Shown here piece by piece: positions 1 to 7,490 of a stretch of 16,123 nucleotides of DNA; the stretch's first letter is position 1; each line of letters opens with the position of its first letter. This stretch comes from Methanoregula sp. Lineage in GTDB: Archaea; Halobacteriota; Methanomicrobia; Methanomicrobiales; Methanospirillaceae. Position numbers and translations under genes: made by a program. The notes below the pieces were generated by a model. The model was not told the origin of the DNA and ran no database searches. It was given only the letters and a program-made list of their open reading frames with translations. Where the stretch lies: assembly GCA_030653335.1 (NCBI GenBank), contig JAURZP010000114.1, positions 1 through 16,123 on the forward strand. Direction: 5' to 3'.

Positions 1-1382
1 TTGGAGTCGCTGAGCATCCGCAGCGCACGGTTCACACGGGCAAGTTCCATTTCCGCCCGCTTGCGGTCGGTGATATCCTGGGCAAGCACTGCAACACCGA
101 TGATCTCTTCTTCAGTCCTGATGGGGCTGTGTGACATGAGAAAATATTGCCGTGAATGGAGTTCTTCCCCCGAATAAGCCTCCTCTACGACAGGCTCTCC
201 GGTTAACGCCCGATCAAGGTTGTGTCTGGCGGTTTTTCGATCCTCTTCCACGGTCATATACTCCAGTATACTGTGGCCCGGTTCGATCTCCGCGCCGTAG
301 AGCGTTTTCATGGTGGCAGCATGTCCCCGGTTAAAACTGGTGTAACGGTAGTGCCGATCCACAGAATAAATAAGTGCATCAGCGCCGTCAATGATACAGC
401 GTAACGTGGAATACTGTTCATTCAGCTTCTCTTCAGCAACTTTTCGTTTGATCAGTTCTTTTTTTATGGTCACCGCCCATATTCCGGCAATCAGGAACAA
501 TACAAGCAAAATGAGAATAGTATAGACGTAATTCCGTTCTGTGATCTGCTCCCGGGTTTCAAAAACAGTCTCCTTCGGTTGCCACTTCTCGATAATTTTC
601 TCGTACGTGCCGTCAGATTTTATAATTTGCAGTGCAGTATTGATTTCATTCAGCAGTTTGGTATTCCCTTTCTTTACCGCAATTGAAGAGTAGGAAGATT
701 CAACAGGCTCACCGGATATCTTGATATTTCGTATATTATTTACCGCAAGAATATAGGATCCAACCCGGTAGTCCACGACAACTGCATCAAGAGGACCTTC
801 ATTCAGCTGTCTGAATCCTTCAGTAAAATTGGGAATGATTATTAATTGAACCTGAGGATCTTTTTCTAAAAGACGCTGGGGCAGGCCTCCCGATTCGACT
901 CCAACCCGTAAACCGCGAAGACTTGAGAGTCCTGATATGCCCATCCGGTCTGCACGGGTAAAAATGGAAAAATGTGATTCAAGTAACGGATCTGAAAAAT
1001 CATAGACTTTTTTACGCTCTTCAGTCGGGTTTATCTGGATAAGGGCATCTGCGTCACCCCGGGCAACAAGCACCTGAGCTTCAGACCAGTTCATTGCTTT
1101 GATTTCAATGGGTTGGGGCATATGTGTTGCAAGCGCACGAACGATATCAACAGCAACCCCGGTGGGGGTAGTCCCGTCCAGGAAGACTACCGGGGCTATA
1201 TTCTTGTTACCGAGAAAAAGAAGTGTGGTGGCATTGGATGCTTCAGCCAGCGGTTCAGTTGGCTTTGCGGCCAGCGTCTGGATAGCCAGGGCCTGATTAG
1301 GCTGCGCTGCCGTGGCGCACGCAATGAAAATGGCAGCGATGAGAATCAGCAAAATTAAGGACATCCAAAGTTGCTTCTTCAT
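1..1382 (-). CDS. Membrane sensor kinase with periplasmic solute-binding domain and PAS domain (partial)
   Basis: The first 460 residues are in the window; the C-terminus lies beyond base 1. In order: a signal-peptide-like hydrophobic start (residues 6-25), a periplasmic solute-binding domain of the SBP_bac_3 type (about 52-268, opening with 'NIAPVVFLDG TTPTGVAVDI' and ending 'DGTYEKIIEKW'), a transmembrane helix (284-304), then a PAS domain (322-444) closing with 'DITDRKRAE'. The last visible residues 'RVNRALRMLSDS' are a linker often followed by more sensory or kinase domains, so a histidine kinase is the likely whole, but no catalytic core is visible. The ATG at 1380-1382 has GAGGAG 9 bases upstream. 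It probably senses an amino-acid-like or other small solute outside the membrane; the ligand is unknown. It lies 82 bases after the hemerythrin gene on the same strand, so co-transcription is possible. Confidence 0.85.
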   Translation of the reverse strand, partial: MKKQLWMSLILLILIAAIFIACATAAQPNQALAIQTLAAKPTEPLAEASNATTLLFLGNKNIAPVVFLDGTTPTGVAVDIVRALATHMPQPIEIKAMNWSEAQVLVARGDADALIQINPTEERKKVYDFSDPLLESHFSIFTRADRMGISGLSSLRGLRVGVESGGLPQRLLEKDPQVQLIIIPNFTEGFRQLNEGPLDAVVVDYRVGSYILAVNNIRNIKISGEPVESSYSSIAVKKGNTKLLNEINTALQIIKSDGTYEKIIEKWQPKETVFETREQITERNYVYTILILLVLFLIAGIWAVTIKKELIKRKVAEEKLNEQYSTLRCIIDGADALIYSVDRHYRYTSFNRGHAATMKTLYGAEIEPGHSILEYMTVEEDRKTARHNLDRALTGEPVVEEAYSGEELHSRQYFLMSHSPIRTEEEIIGVAVLAQDITDRKRAEMELARVNRALRMLSDS

Positions 1383-1464
1383 TTGCTTTTCTCCTCATAC
1401 ATGATTGGGGAAATTGTTGTCAGAATCCAAAAACCGGTTGATGATCCACTTGTTTATTCCCGCC

Positions 1465-1872
1465 TTACCGGAGTCCGCCTTTGATGAAGGTCTCGGAATA
1501 TTGGTGGTCGGTATCCATGATGTGCGTTGTAACCCATTCCTTGAGAAAATTCATGAGATCAAGGGAAAGGCCGAGGCGGCCGGTATGATACTCTTTCTGG
1601 AAATCAGAGACCTTCTTGACAAATGCATCATGCTTCATCTTGTGTGCAAGATACCCGGGATAGTTGAACTTCTGCATGTACTTCTCTTCCGTCTGGAAGT
1701 GGTAGACCGTGTAAGATGCGAGCTCCTGGAGTGTCGATTCCAGCACCTGTTTTCCCTGTCCGCCTTTCATGGCATCATGAAGGTTGTTGACAAGTCCGAT
1801 GAGTTTCTTGTGCTGGTCGTCAATCTCTTTGACCTTAACACTCAGTTCATCATTCCATGTAATGAGTGGCAT
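1465..1872 (-). CDS. Bacteriohemerythrin
   Basis: A 135-residue single-domain hemerythrin, normal length for the prokaryotic family. All seven expected di-iron ligands are visible: His21 ('DDQHKKL'), His58 and Glu62 ('YHFQTEE'), His77 and His81 ('HKMKHDAF'), and His117 plus Asp122 ('HIMDTD'). The protein is predicted to bind O2 (or another small ligand) reversibly in the cytoplasm. In a strict anaerobe this suggests oxygen scavenging, delivery or sensing; which one is not shown by the sequence. There is no signal peptide or fused signalling domain. The ATG at 1870-1872 gives the canonical 'MPLITWNDEL' N-terminus and has a weak AGGGAAG purine stretch upstream. A TATA-like box is so close upstream that the mRNA may be leaderless. 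The gene is upstream of, and parallel to, the solute-binding sensor kinase. Confidence 0.93.
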   Translation of the reverse strand: MPLITWNDELSVKVKEIDDQHKKLIGLVNNLHDAMKGGQGKQVLESTLQELASYTVYHFQTEEKYMQKFNYPGYLAHKMKHDAFVKKVSDFQKEYHTGRLGLSLDLMNFLKEWVTTHIMDTDHQYSETFIKGGLR

Positions 1873-1895
1873 GCTTTCATGCTTCCCTATCTGTG

Positions 1896-1903
1896 TATTT
1901 AAT
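1896..1903 (-). promoter_or_regulatory. TATA-like box for the hemerythrin gene
   Basis: On the minus strand the bases read ATTAAATA, centred about 28 bases before the hemerythrin ATG. Archaeal transcription normally starts about 25 bases after the TATA box, which would place the start within a few bases of the ATG and make a leaderless or nearly leaderless mRNA. This is inferred from spacing only. Confidence 0.4.
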
Positions 1904-1987
1904 CCTACTCATGCCGGTGGCAACGGGCAGGGCTTTCCGGCGTTTACCGGGATTCCGGATTTCACCCGGATTAATTATTCCCGCGAG

Positions 1988-2105
1988 GTACATACAGGCA
2001 AATCAGAAAAGTTCCAGCAGGTTCTGGATCCAGGGCGAGGCCGCCAATACGAGGGTCGTGGAGATGGGCACTGACAACGCGAGCCGGATCCGGGAGGGTG
2101 AGTGA
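1988..2105. repeat. Degenerate intergenic repeat, copy A
   Basis: This stretch between the seven-PAS kinase stop and the hemerythrin promoter resembles 6091-6180 on the other side of the kinase gene. Shared blocks in the same order are a GTACAT start, a GAAAAG.TT block, a CGAG..CGTG..ATGGG block, and a strong match from GACAA to GGATCCGGGA that includes the palindrome CCGGATCCGG (2084-2093). Copy A carries about 30-40 extra bases in the middle. It matches no known element I can name. Both copies point the same way. Confidence 0.5.
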
Positions 2106-2130
2106 AGTGAATCCTGTATGAACGGGCCAG

Positions 2131-5100
2131 TTACTCATTAAGGGAAAACCGGTATGCATCCCGGGGAATGGCAATTACGAACCGCACACCCTTCCCGGGC
2201 TCGCCCGTCTCTTCAATCGTCAGACCCGTAATTGCCAGGATTTCCCGCGAGAGGAACAGCCCGAGACCGGTATTTTTTCCAAACCCTTTCTGGAAGAGAT
2301 GCTGCTTGTCTTCATGGGAGATACCGACCCCGTTATCCTCGTACATGATCTCCGCCCCGTGGGCCGTTTCATGGAAGGAGAACCGGATCCGGCTGACCCG
2401 CTCGCCGTGGCGGAGAGTGTTCTCCATGAGATTGTAGAATACTTTCTCAATAAGGCTGTCAGCAAATACTTTCACGGAAGGGAGATCGGCAGCAAACTCA
2501 ACGGTATCCAGTAGGGGCAACTGGGACCGTGCCGTCTGGATAATCTGGGCAATATCCTGCCATTCCGGGGCTTTGACCCCAATATCTTCGTAGAATTTCG
2601 TGAACTCGATCTGGTTAGTAATCGCTTCTGCAGCACGCTCTTCTTTTTTCATAAAGTTAAGAAGTTCCGGATCAGTGGCTTTCATCTGGGAGAGTCCAAG
2701 GAAACCACGCAATGCCAGGAGCTGGTTTTTGATATCATGGCGGGTGATGGACGAGAGCATGGTGATCTTCTTATTCGCCTGCCGGAGCGCATCTTCCATC
2801 TTCTTGCGTTCCGTGATATCGAGCAGTGATATGACCACTTTTTTAAGCGTCTGTTCAAAGCCGGGAACCACGATCGTTTTCAGTAACACGATCTTCCGTT
2901 CACCCGACACGGTCTGGAGGGGGATCTCGCACTCAAACCAGGTCTTCCCCATGCTTATGGCTATGAGTTCTTCCCGGAACGTATCATAGGATTCCGGGGT
3001 AAAAACCGATGAAAGACCCCCCGAAAATTCCTGGAGTGAATGCGCACCGAAGAGGGCCATGGTTGCGTGGTTGATCCGCGTGACATTCACCATCCATACA
3101 CAGGACAAGACATCTTCCGGGTGCGTTTCAAAGTACGTTTTGAAATCTCTGACTCCTTCATCTTTTTTCGTATCCATCCAGAACCTGATGTCAGAGAAGT
3201 CCTCTTCCCAGAGGGAGATCGGAGACTCGTCAAACAGGATGCGGTACCGTTCCTCGCTCTCCCGGAGTGCTTCTTCTGCCACTTTCCGTTCCGTGATATC
3301 CAGCAGGTTGCCGGAGATCGCAGGCCGGCCCTGGAACGGGATCAGTGCCCCCATGATACTGACATGGATGGTCCGGTTATCACGGGTCACCATCCTGCAT
3401 TCATATACACTGATCTCCTCCTTATGGTCAAGACGGCCCTGCATCTTATCACGGACTAAAGCCCGGTCTTCAGGATGGACCAGGGTCATGGGGTCCATAC
3501 CAATCATTTCCTCCGGGGTATACCCGTACATTCCCGCAAATGTAGGATTGACATACCGGATGACACCATCCAGGAATATATAAATCCCCGTCAGAGATGT
3601 CTCGCTTAAGGTGCGGAACCGTTCTTCGCTCTGGCGCAGGTCATCTTCTATCTGTTTGCGTTCGGTTATATCGAGAACGATGCCCTGATAGTGAGTGATC
3701 CGACCCGCATCATCGCGCCGTATCCAGGTTCGATCATCAATCCAGCGGACTTTTTTTTCTGCTGTGATGATGCGGTATTCCTGGCTGAAATGTTCCCGTC
3801 CCTTTTCAGAACTGTACCGTGTCACTTCCGCTGCAACACGGGCAAGGTCCTCCGGGTATATAATCGTTGAAAAAATCACATTACCGGAAAGGAAATTATC
3901 TGCTGTGTACCCGAACTGGTCAATATTATCCGATACAAATTCAACCGGCCATCCCTCTTCTGCTCTCCAGACAAAGGCAATAGCCGGGCTGTGCTGAATG
4001 ACCAAATCAAGCTCCCGAAGTGCTTCCTCCGCCCGCTTGCGCTCGGTGATGTCCCGGACCACAGAGAGAACCAGCATTTTATCATCGTGTCTGAGGACAT
4101 GGGCGTTGATCTCTACCGGAATTATCGTCCCGTTCCTGTTCCGGTGTCCTGTCTCAAACCGTGAATGCCCCCTGGAGATGATCTCCTTACCAATATCCTC
4201 AATCGGGCGGTTATGGTATTCTGTAGTAAAATCGAGCGGGCTGTGCTGCAGCAGTTCCTCCCGTGTGTATCCCAGCATCCGGCAGGTAACCTCGTTGACT
4301 TCGAGGTACTTCCCGGGGAGGCCGTCATCACTCACCTCATGAAGTTCAATAGCATCATTGATATTATTGAAGATCTCCCGGAACTTCTGTTCACTCTCTT
4401 TGAGTGCCTCTTCAGCAGTCTTCCGTTCGGTGATATCTGTCAGGAAAAGCGTAAGCCCGATGACATTCCCGTTTTCATCGGTAACGGGGTTGTAGATATC
4501 TTCGTACCACCGGCGTTCGAACGCCGTATCGCCATAGACCTCAATAACGGTGAATGATTCCCCGATAAGGGCACGGTTGAAATTGATGACTGCTTTTTCC
4601 CGGTCTTCGGTGCTCCTTATATAATCGAGCATGCGATTTCCTAAAACGATGTCAGCCCCCCAGATCTGTTTCATCGTAATGCGGTGGTTCTCATTGAAGG
4701 CTGTGTACCGGTACTGCCGGTCAAGAGCAAAGATCACGACATCTTTAGGACTCTCAACCACTCCCTTGAGGATGGCAAACGATTTCCTGACAGATTCTTC
4801 CGCCAGCTTGCGGGCAGTGATATCGGTATGGGCTGATATCCAGACGTTCCCGAATTCAGGATGCTTAAAGGTGGATATCACCGCGAGACACCAGAAGGTT
4901 GTCCCATCTTTCCTGATGTTTTTGAGTTCTCCCCTCCACTCTCCCAAGTCATTGAGTACGCTCATGATCTCCCGATCGGTCTCCTCAGGGCTTAATTTGT
5001 CATCTGGTGCATTAACCACGGAAACGTGTTTGCCAGTCAGCTCGCCTTTTTCATATCCAAACATCCGATCAAATTTGGAATTGGTGTAGACGATAACCCC

Positions 5101-5964
5101 ATCCCCTGTCCGGACCAGGTTAATCCCTTCAGCAATGGTCTCGAAGATCTGGTTCTGGAGACGGATTTTACCCTCAAACCCCGTGCGTTTGGTAATATCC
5201 CGGTTGATTCCCCGCCGTCCGATAAGGTTTCCCTGCGGGTCATACATTGACTGGCAGACATGTTCGATCCAGCGTGTCTGCCCGTCTTTCCGGATAATGC
5301 GAAACTCTAAGGAGAAGGAACGGGATGGTGAGCGGTAGGTTTCCTGATGTTGTGTGAAGGCAGCGCGATCATCGGGATGAATTATCCGGACCAGCGCGCC
5401 GGGATCTGTATAAAACTCATCCGGAGCATAGCCGGTGATAGCCATACACGACGGGGTTATGTAGACGAATTTGCCCCCGGTGTCGGTCCAGAATTCCCAG
5501 TCCGTGGTGAAATCTGCATGCAGTTTTAACTTCTGTTCGCTCTCTTCCAGGGCTTTCCGGCCGGTCATCAGCTGCTCGGACAGATAAGCAACAACTGCAG
5601 CAATCCCGACAAACACCAGGAAGCGGTACCAGGTCCCGATGATAATGTCGGACTGTCCCGGATCATAGAAATACACCAGTGCGACATAAGCAAACGAAAG
5701 GAGCACCGCGGGAATAAGACCGCGATACCGGTAACGGTAGACCAGGAGCACGATCGGGAAATAGAACAAGTGCATGAAGATGATCGTGATGCCGTGCGAG
5801 AGGCAGTATACAGAGAAAAGCAGGACTGCTGCGGTGCTCGCTATAATGAGGACCAGCCAGCCACGTTCAGAATATATCCATTCCGGAATCCTGCCAGGAT
5901 CACCTGGGGTAGGGGCACGGGTTTGTATCAGGCCATGGTCCTGTTCTTTATCCGGTCCTGCCAT
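2131..5964 (-). CDS. Seven-PAS membrane sensor histidine kinase
   Basis: A 1277-residue kinase. About four transmembrane helices (36-56, 58-78, 82-101, 112-132) are followed by seven consecutive PAS domains, most ending in a 'DIT(E/A/K)R(K)' signature: roughly 143-262, 267-391, 393-520, 522-650, 651-776, 778-900 and 902-1060. The kinase core follows: phosphoacceptor His1076 in 'SSITRHDIKNQL', N-box Asn1182 in 'NLMENTLRHG', G1 'EDNGVGI' (1209-1215), F-box-like 'FQKGFGKNTG' and G2 'GLGLFLSREI'. The core is complete and should be active. No receiver domain is fused or adjacent, so the partner is elsewhere. The membrane part has little outside the bilayer, so the signals are likely cytoplasmic or within the membrane and read by the PAS domains (redox, heme, flavin or small ligands; none can be assigned). 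The ATG at 5962-5964 precedes 'MAGPDKEQDH' and has only a weak purine-rich stretch upstream. The C-terminal core is nearly duplicated in the kinase at 9432-10580. Confidence 0.93.
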   Translation of the reverse strand: MAGPDKEQDHGLIQTRAPTPGDPGRIPEWIYSERGWLVLIIASTAAVLLFSVYCLSHGITIIFMHLFYFPIVLLVYRYRYRGLIPAVLLSFAYVALVYFYDPGQSDIIIGTWYRFLVFVGIAAVVAYLSEQLMTGRKALEESEQKLKLHADFTTDWEFWTDTGGKFVYITPSCMAITGYAPDEFYTDPGALVRIIHPDDRAAFTQHQETYRSPSRSFSLEFRIIRKDGQTRWIEHVCQSMYDPQGNLIGRRGINRDITKRTGFEGKIRLQNQIFETIAEGINLVRTGDGVIVYTNSKFDRMFGYEKGELTGKHVSVVNAPDDKLSPEETDREIMSVLNDLGEWRGELKNIRKDGTTFWCLAVISTFKHPEFGNVWISAHTDITARKLAEESVRKSFAILKGVVESPKDVVIFALDRQYRYTAFNENHRITMKQIWGADIVLGNRMLDYIRSTEDREKAVINFNRALIGESFTVIEVYGDTAFERRWYEDIYNPVTDENGNVIGLTLFLTDITERKTAEEALKESEQKFREIFNNINDAIELHEVSDDGLPGKYLEVNEVTCRMLGYTREELLQHSPLDFTTEYHNRPIEDIGKEIISRGHSRFETGHRNRNGTIIPVEINAHVLRHDDKMLVLSVVRDITERKRAEEALRELDLVIQHSPAIAFVWRAEEGWPVEFVSDNIDQFGYTADNFLSGNVIFSTIIYPEDLARVAAEVTRYSSEKGREHFSQEYRIITAEKKVRWIDDRTWIRRDDAGRITHYQGIVLDITERKQIEDDLRQSEERFRTLSETSLTGIYIFLDGVIRYVNPTFAGMYGYTPEEMIGMDPMTLVHPEDRALVRDKMQGRLDHKEEISVYECRMVTRDNRTIHVSIMGALIPFQGRPAISGNLLDITERKVAEEALRESEERYRILFDESPISLWEEDFSDIRFWMDTKKDEGVRDFKTYFETHPEDVLSCVWMVNVTRINHATMALFGAHSLQEFSGGLSSVFTPESYDTFREELIAISMGKTWFECEIPLQTVSGERKIVLLKTIVVPGFEQTLKKVVISLLDITERKKMEDALRQANKKITMLSSITRHDIKNQLLALRGFLGLSQMKATDPELLNFMKKEERAAEAITNQIEFTKFYEDIGVKAPEWQDIAQIIQTARSQLPLLDTVEFAADLPSVKVFADSLIEKVFYNLMENTLRHGERVSRIRFSFHETAHGAEIMYEDNGVGISHEDKQHLFQKGFGKNTGLGLFLSREILAITGLTIEETGEPGKGVRFVIAIPRDAYRFSLNE

Positions 5965-6040
5965 ATATCCATCTCTTTTAATCTGTTGGATGCCTTATCG
6001 CAATTCAGACAAAATAACCTAAACAATAACGATATCTATC

Positions 6041-6053
6041 TTATATTTAAAAT
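6041..6053 (-). promoter_or_regulatory. TATA-like box upstream of the seven-PAS kinase
   Basis: The minus strand reads TTTTAAATATAA, about 80 bases before the kinase ATG at 5964. With a start about 25 bases downstream this gives a 5' leader of about 55 bases. It is the best AT-rich candidate in the gap; no experimental support is available. Confidence 0.35.
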
Positions 6054-6090
6054 GCACCCTGGGTTATGAGAGGAATGTCTCTCCGGTTTC

Positions 6091-6180
6091 GTACATCGCA
6101 GATAGGTGAAAAGAGTTTACGAGCACGCTCGTGATGGGGTTGGACACCGACAATACGGGCCGGATCCGGGAAGTAGAATG
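6091..6180. repeat. Degenerate intergenic repeat, copy B
   Basis: This is the second copy of the repeat seen at 1988-2105, in the same orientation on the other side of the kinase gene. It holds the same GTACAT start, a GAAAAG.GTT block, CGTGATGGGG, and a GACAATACGGGCC stretch leading into the shared palindrome CCGGATCCGG (6160-6169). Read on the minus strand, both copies could encode a short '(L/F)PDPAR(V/I)V' peptide with mostly conservative differences, but neither has a convincing gene around it. Confidence 0.5.
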
Positions 6181-6311
6181 ATGACTCTCAGGATGATCCG
6201 CATTTGCCTGTTTCGATCCGCTGACGTTTTTTTTAATTTCTTGCCGGGTGCATTTCCGGCACCGGCATGCTGAACTGGTGACCGGGGGGTCTTAAAAGTC
6301 CCACCGTATAC

Positions 6312-6320
6312 TTTATTATA
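6312..6320 (+). promoter_or_regulatory. TATA-like box for the FIST-kinase operon
   Basis: TTTATTATA lies 33 bases before the FIST ATG at 6353. The expected start site is near 6340-6345, leaving a leader of about ten bases. No clear ribosome-binding site precedes the ATG, which fits a leaderless or very short-leader mRNA. Confidence 0.4.
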
Positions 6321-6352
6321 CCACAGAAGTATTATTCAATCAGAAATCTCCT

Positions 6353-7483
6353 ATGCTGCACACCTCCTGCTTCTCTGCATTCTCCGCTGACGAACTGATC
6401 GATAAATACCGGCAGATCAGCTCGTTCCGTCCAACCATCGGAATCATCTTCTCCTCTATTGCCCTTGACATTCCGGATCTTGTTGCAGCAATACGCCCTG
6501 AAGGCATTCCGGTCTTAGGCTGTTCCACGGCCGGGGAAATTCTGGTCGAAGGGGAAGCAGAACCGTTCCTTGACCAGTCAGCAGTCTGCTGTTTTATGGA
6601 CTTTGACCCGGCCCTGTTCCGCATATCCCTCTTTGAACGTGGGGAGGAAACCTCGTTCACGCTGGGACAGCATATCGGAAAATGGGGAAGCAGGCAGTTT
6701 TCAAAACCCGCCTTTATCATTGCCATTGCCGGCCTGAAAAACGATGGCGAGGCGATTGTCCATGGCATCCAGGAGGTTGCAGGGACAAAAGCCCCGCTGT
6801 TTGGCGGGATGGCCGGTGATGACGGGCTCTTAAAAGATACCATAGTCTTTTCAGGCGATCGTATCTCCCATGACGGATCTGTTGTCCTGGTCTTCGATGC
6901 GGACAGGGTTGATGTCTTTGGCATCGCATCGAGCGGCTGGGTCGGCATCGGGGCAGAGATGATGATCACATCCTCGGAAGGAAACACGGTCCACACCATC
7001 AACGGCAGGCCGGCAACCGACGTGTTCAAGGAGTACCTGGACGTGAAGGATAACGACCTCCAGCAGATCGGGATCAACTTCCCGCTCCAGATCCGCCGTC
7101 CTGACGCGACCGAGGTCCTGCGTACATTTCTCTCGGTTGATTTTCCATCAGGTTCCCTCACCTTTGCCGGCTCGGTCCCCCAGGGGTCGCTGGTCCGGTT
7201 CTCAAGCTCGTTTGGCTACCAGACGATCGAGCAGGCAGTCCGGGAACTGGAAGCGTATCATGCAGATCATCCTCATGCGTCCCTGCTCCTCCTCTTCTCC
7301 TGCATAGCCCGGTACCGGGTTGCCGGATCGATGGCTGCGGATGAGGTTCTCACGGCATCCCGGCTCTGGAACGCCCCGCTGGCCGGGTTCTTCACCTATG
7401 GGGAGATCGGGCATAACCGGCTCGGCACCTGCGACTTCTACAATGAGGCGCTCTCTCTCGTCCTCATCAGCCTGCGGAAATGA
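6353..7483 (+). CDS. FIST-domain sensory protein
   Basis: A 376-residue protein made of a FIST N domain (about 1-210) and a FIST C domain (about 220-370) and nothing else. Characteristic stretches are 'VLGCSTAGEI' (54-63), 'PLFGGMAGDDG' (148-158), 'SCIARY' (316-321) and 'AGFFTYGEIG' (344-353). FIST domains are known as predicted ligand-binding sensory modules, with amino acids suggested as ligands, often found with histidine kinases or chemotaxis receptors. There is no signal peptide or membrane helix, so it acts in the cytoplasm. Its TGA is 7 bases before the ATG of a PAS histidine kinase, so the two are almost certainly co-transcribed and probably form a split sensor-kinase pair. The ATG at 6353 is the only start that keeps the full N domain; upstream of it lies a TATA-like box with only a very short leader. 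Confidence 0.92.
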   Translation: MLHTSCFSAFSADELIDKYRQISSFRPTIGIIFSSIALDIPDLVAAIRPEGIPVLGCSTAGEILVEGEAEPFLDQSAVCCFMDFDPALFRISLFERGEETSFTLGQHIGKWGSRQFSKPAFIIAIAGLKNDGEAIVHGIQEVAGTKAPLFGGMAGDDGLLKDTIVFSGDRISHDGSVVLVFDADRVDVFGIASSGWVGIGAEMMITSSEGNTVHTINGRPATDVFKEYLDVKDNDLQQIGINFPLQIRRPDATEVLRTFLSVDFPSGSLTFAGSVPQGSLVRFSSSFGYQTIEQAVRELEAYHADHPHASLLLLFSCIARYRVAGSMAADEVLTASRLWNAPLAGFFTYGEIGHNRLGTCDFYNEALSLVLISLRK

Positions 7484-7490
7484 TCCTTTT

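Larger units (their letters stand above)
5965..6352. other. Divergent intergenic region between the seven-PAS kinase and the FIST gene
   Basis: This 388-base gap lies between two genes transcribed away from each other. It holds a TATA-like box for the leftward kinase (6041-6053), repeat copy B (6091-6180), an imperfect stem-loop (6242-6267: TGCCGG and TGC pairing with GCA and CCGGCA, one bulged G, 7-base loop), and a TATA-like box for the rightward FIST gene (6312-6320). I see no gene here: open frames across it are short and lack family signatures. Confidence 0.6.

Noticed and set aside
1405..1902. A 165-codon open frame on the plus strand opposite the hemerythrin gene
   Set aside because: The minus strand carries all seven hemerythrin ligands; the plus-strand product has no recognisable motif and no ribosome-binding site.
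2600..5089. Several plus-strand open frames of 100-175 codons opposite the seven-PAS kinase
   Set aside because: They are mirror frames of a strongly supported kinase gene, with serine/arginine-rich products and no domain signature.
6242..6267. Stem-loop as a transcription terminator
   Set aside because: No T-run follows it on either strand, it lies between divergent promoters, and archaeal termination does not need hairpins; it is only noted within the intergenic region.
6340..7161. A 273-codon open frame on the minus strand opposite the FIST gene
   Set aside because: The plus strand encodes clear FIST motifs through the whole stretch; the opposite frame is serine/proline-rich with no family signature.
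7320..7490. Upstream extension of the FIST-partner kinase into the FIST gene
   Set aside because: It would overlap the FIST coding region by over 160 bases and add an arginine/serine-rich segment without family support; the ATG at 7491 is better.
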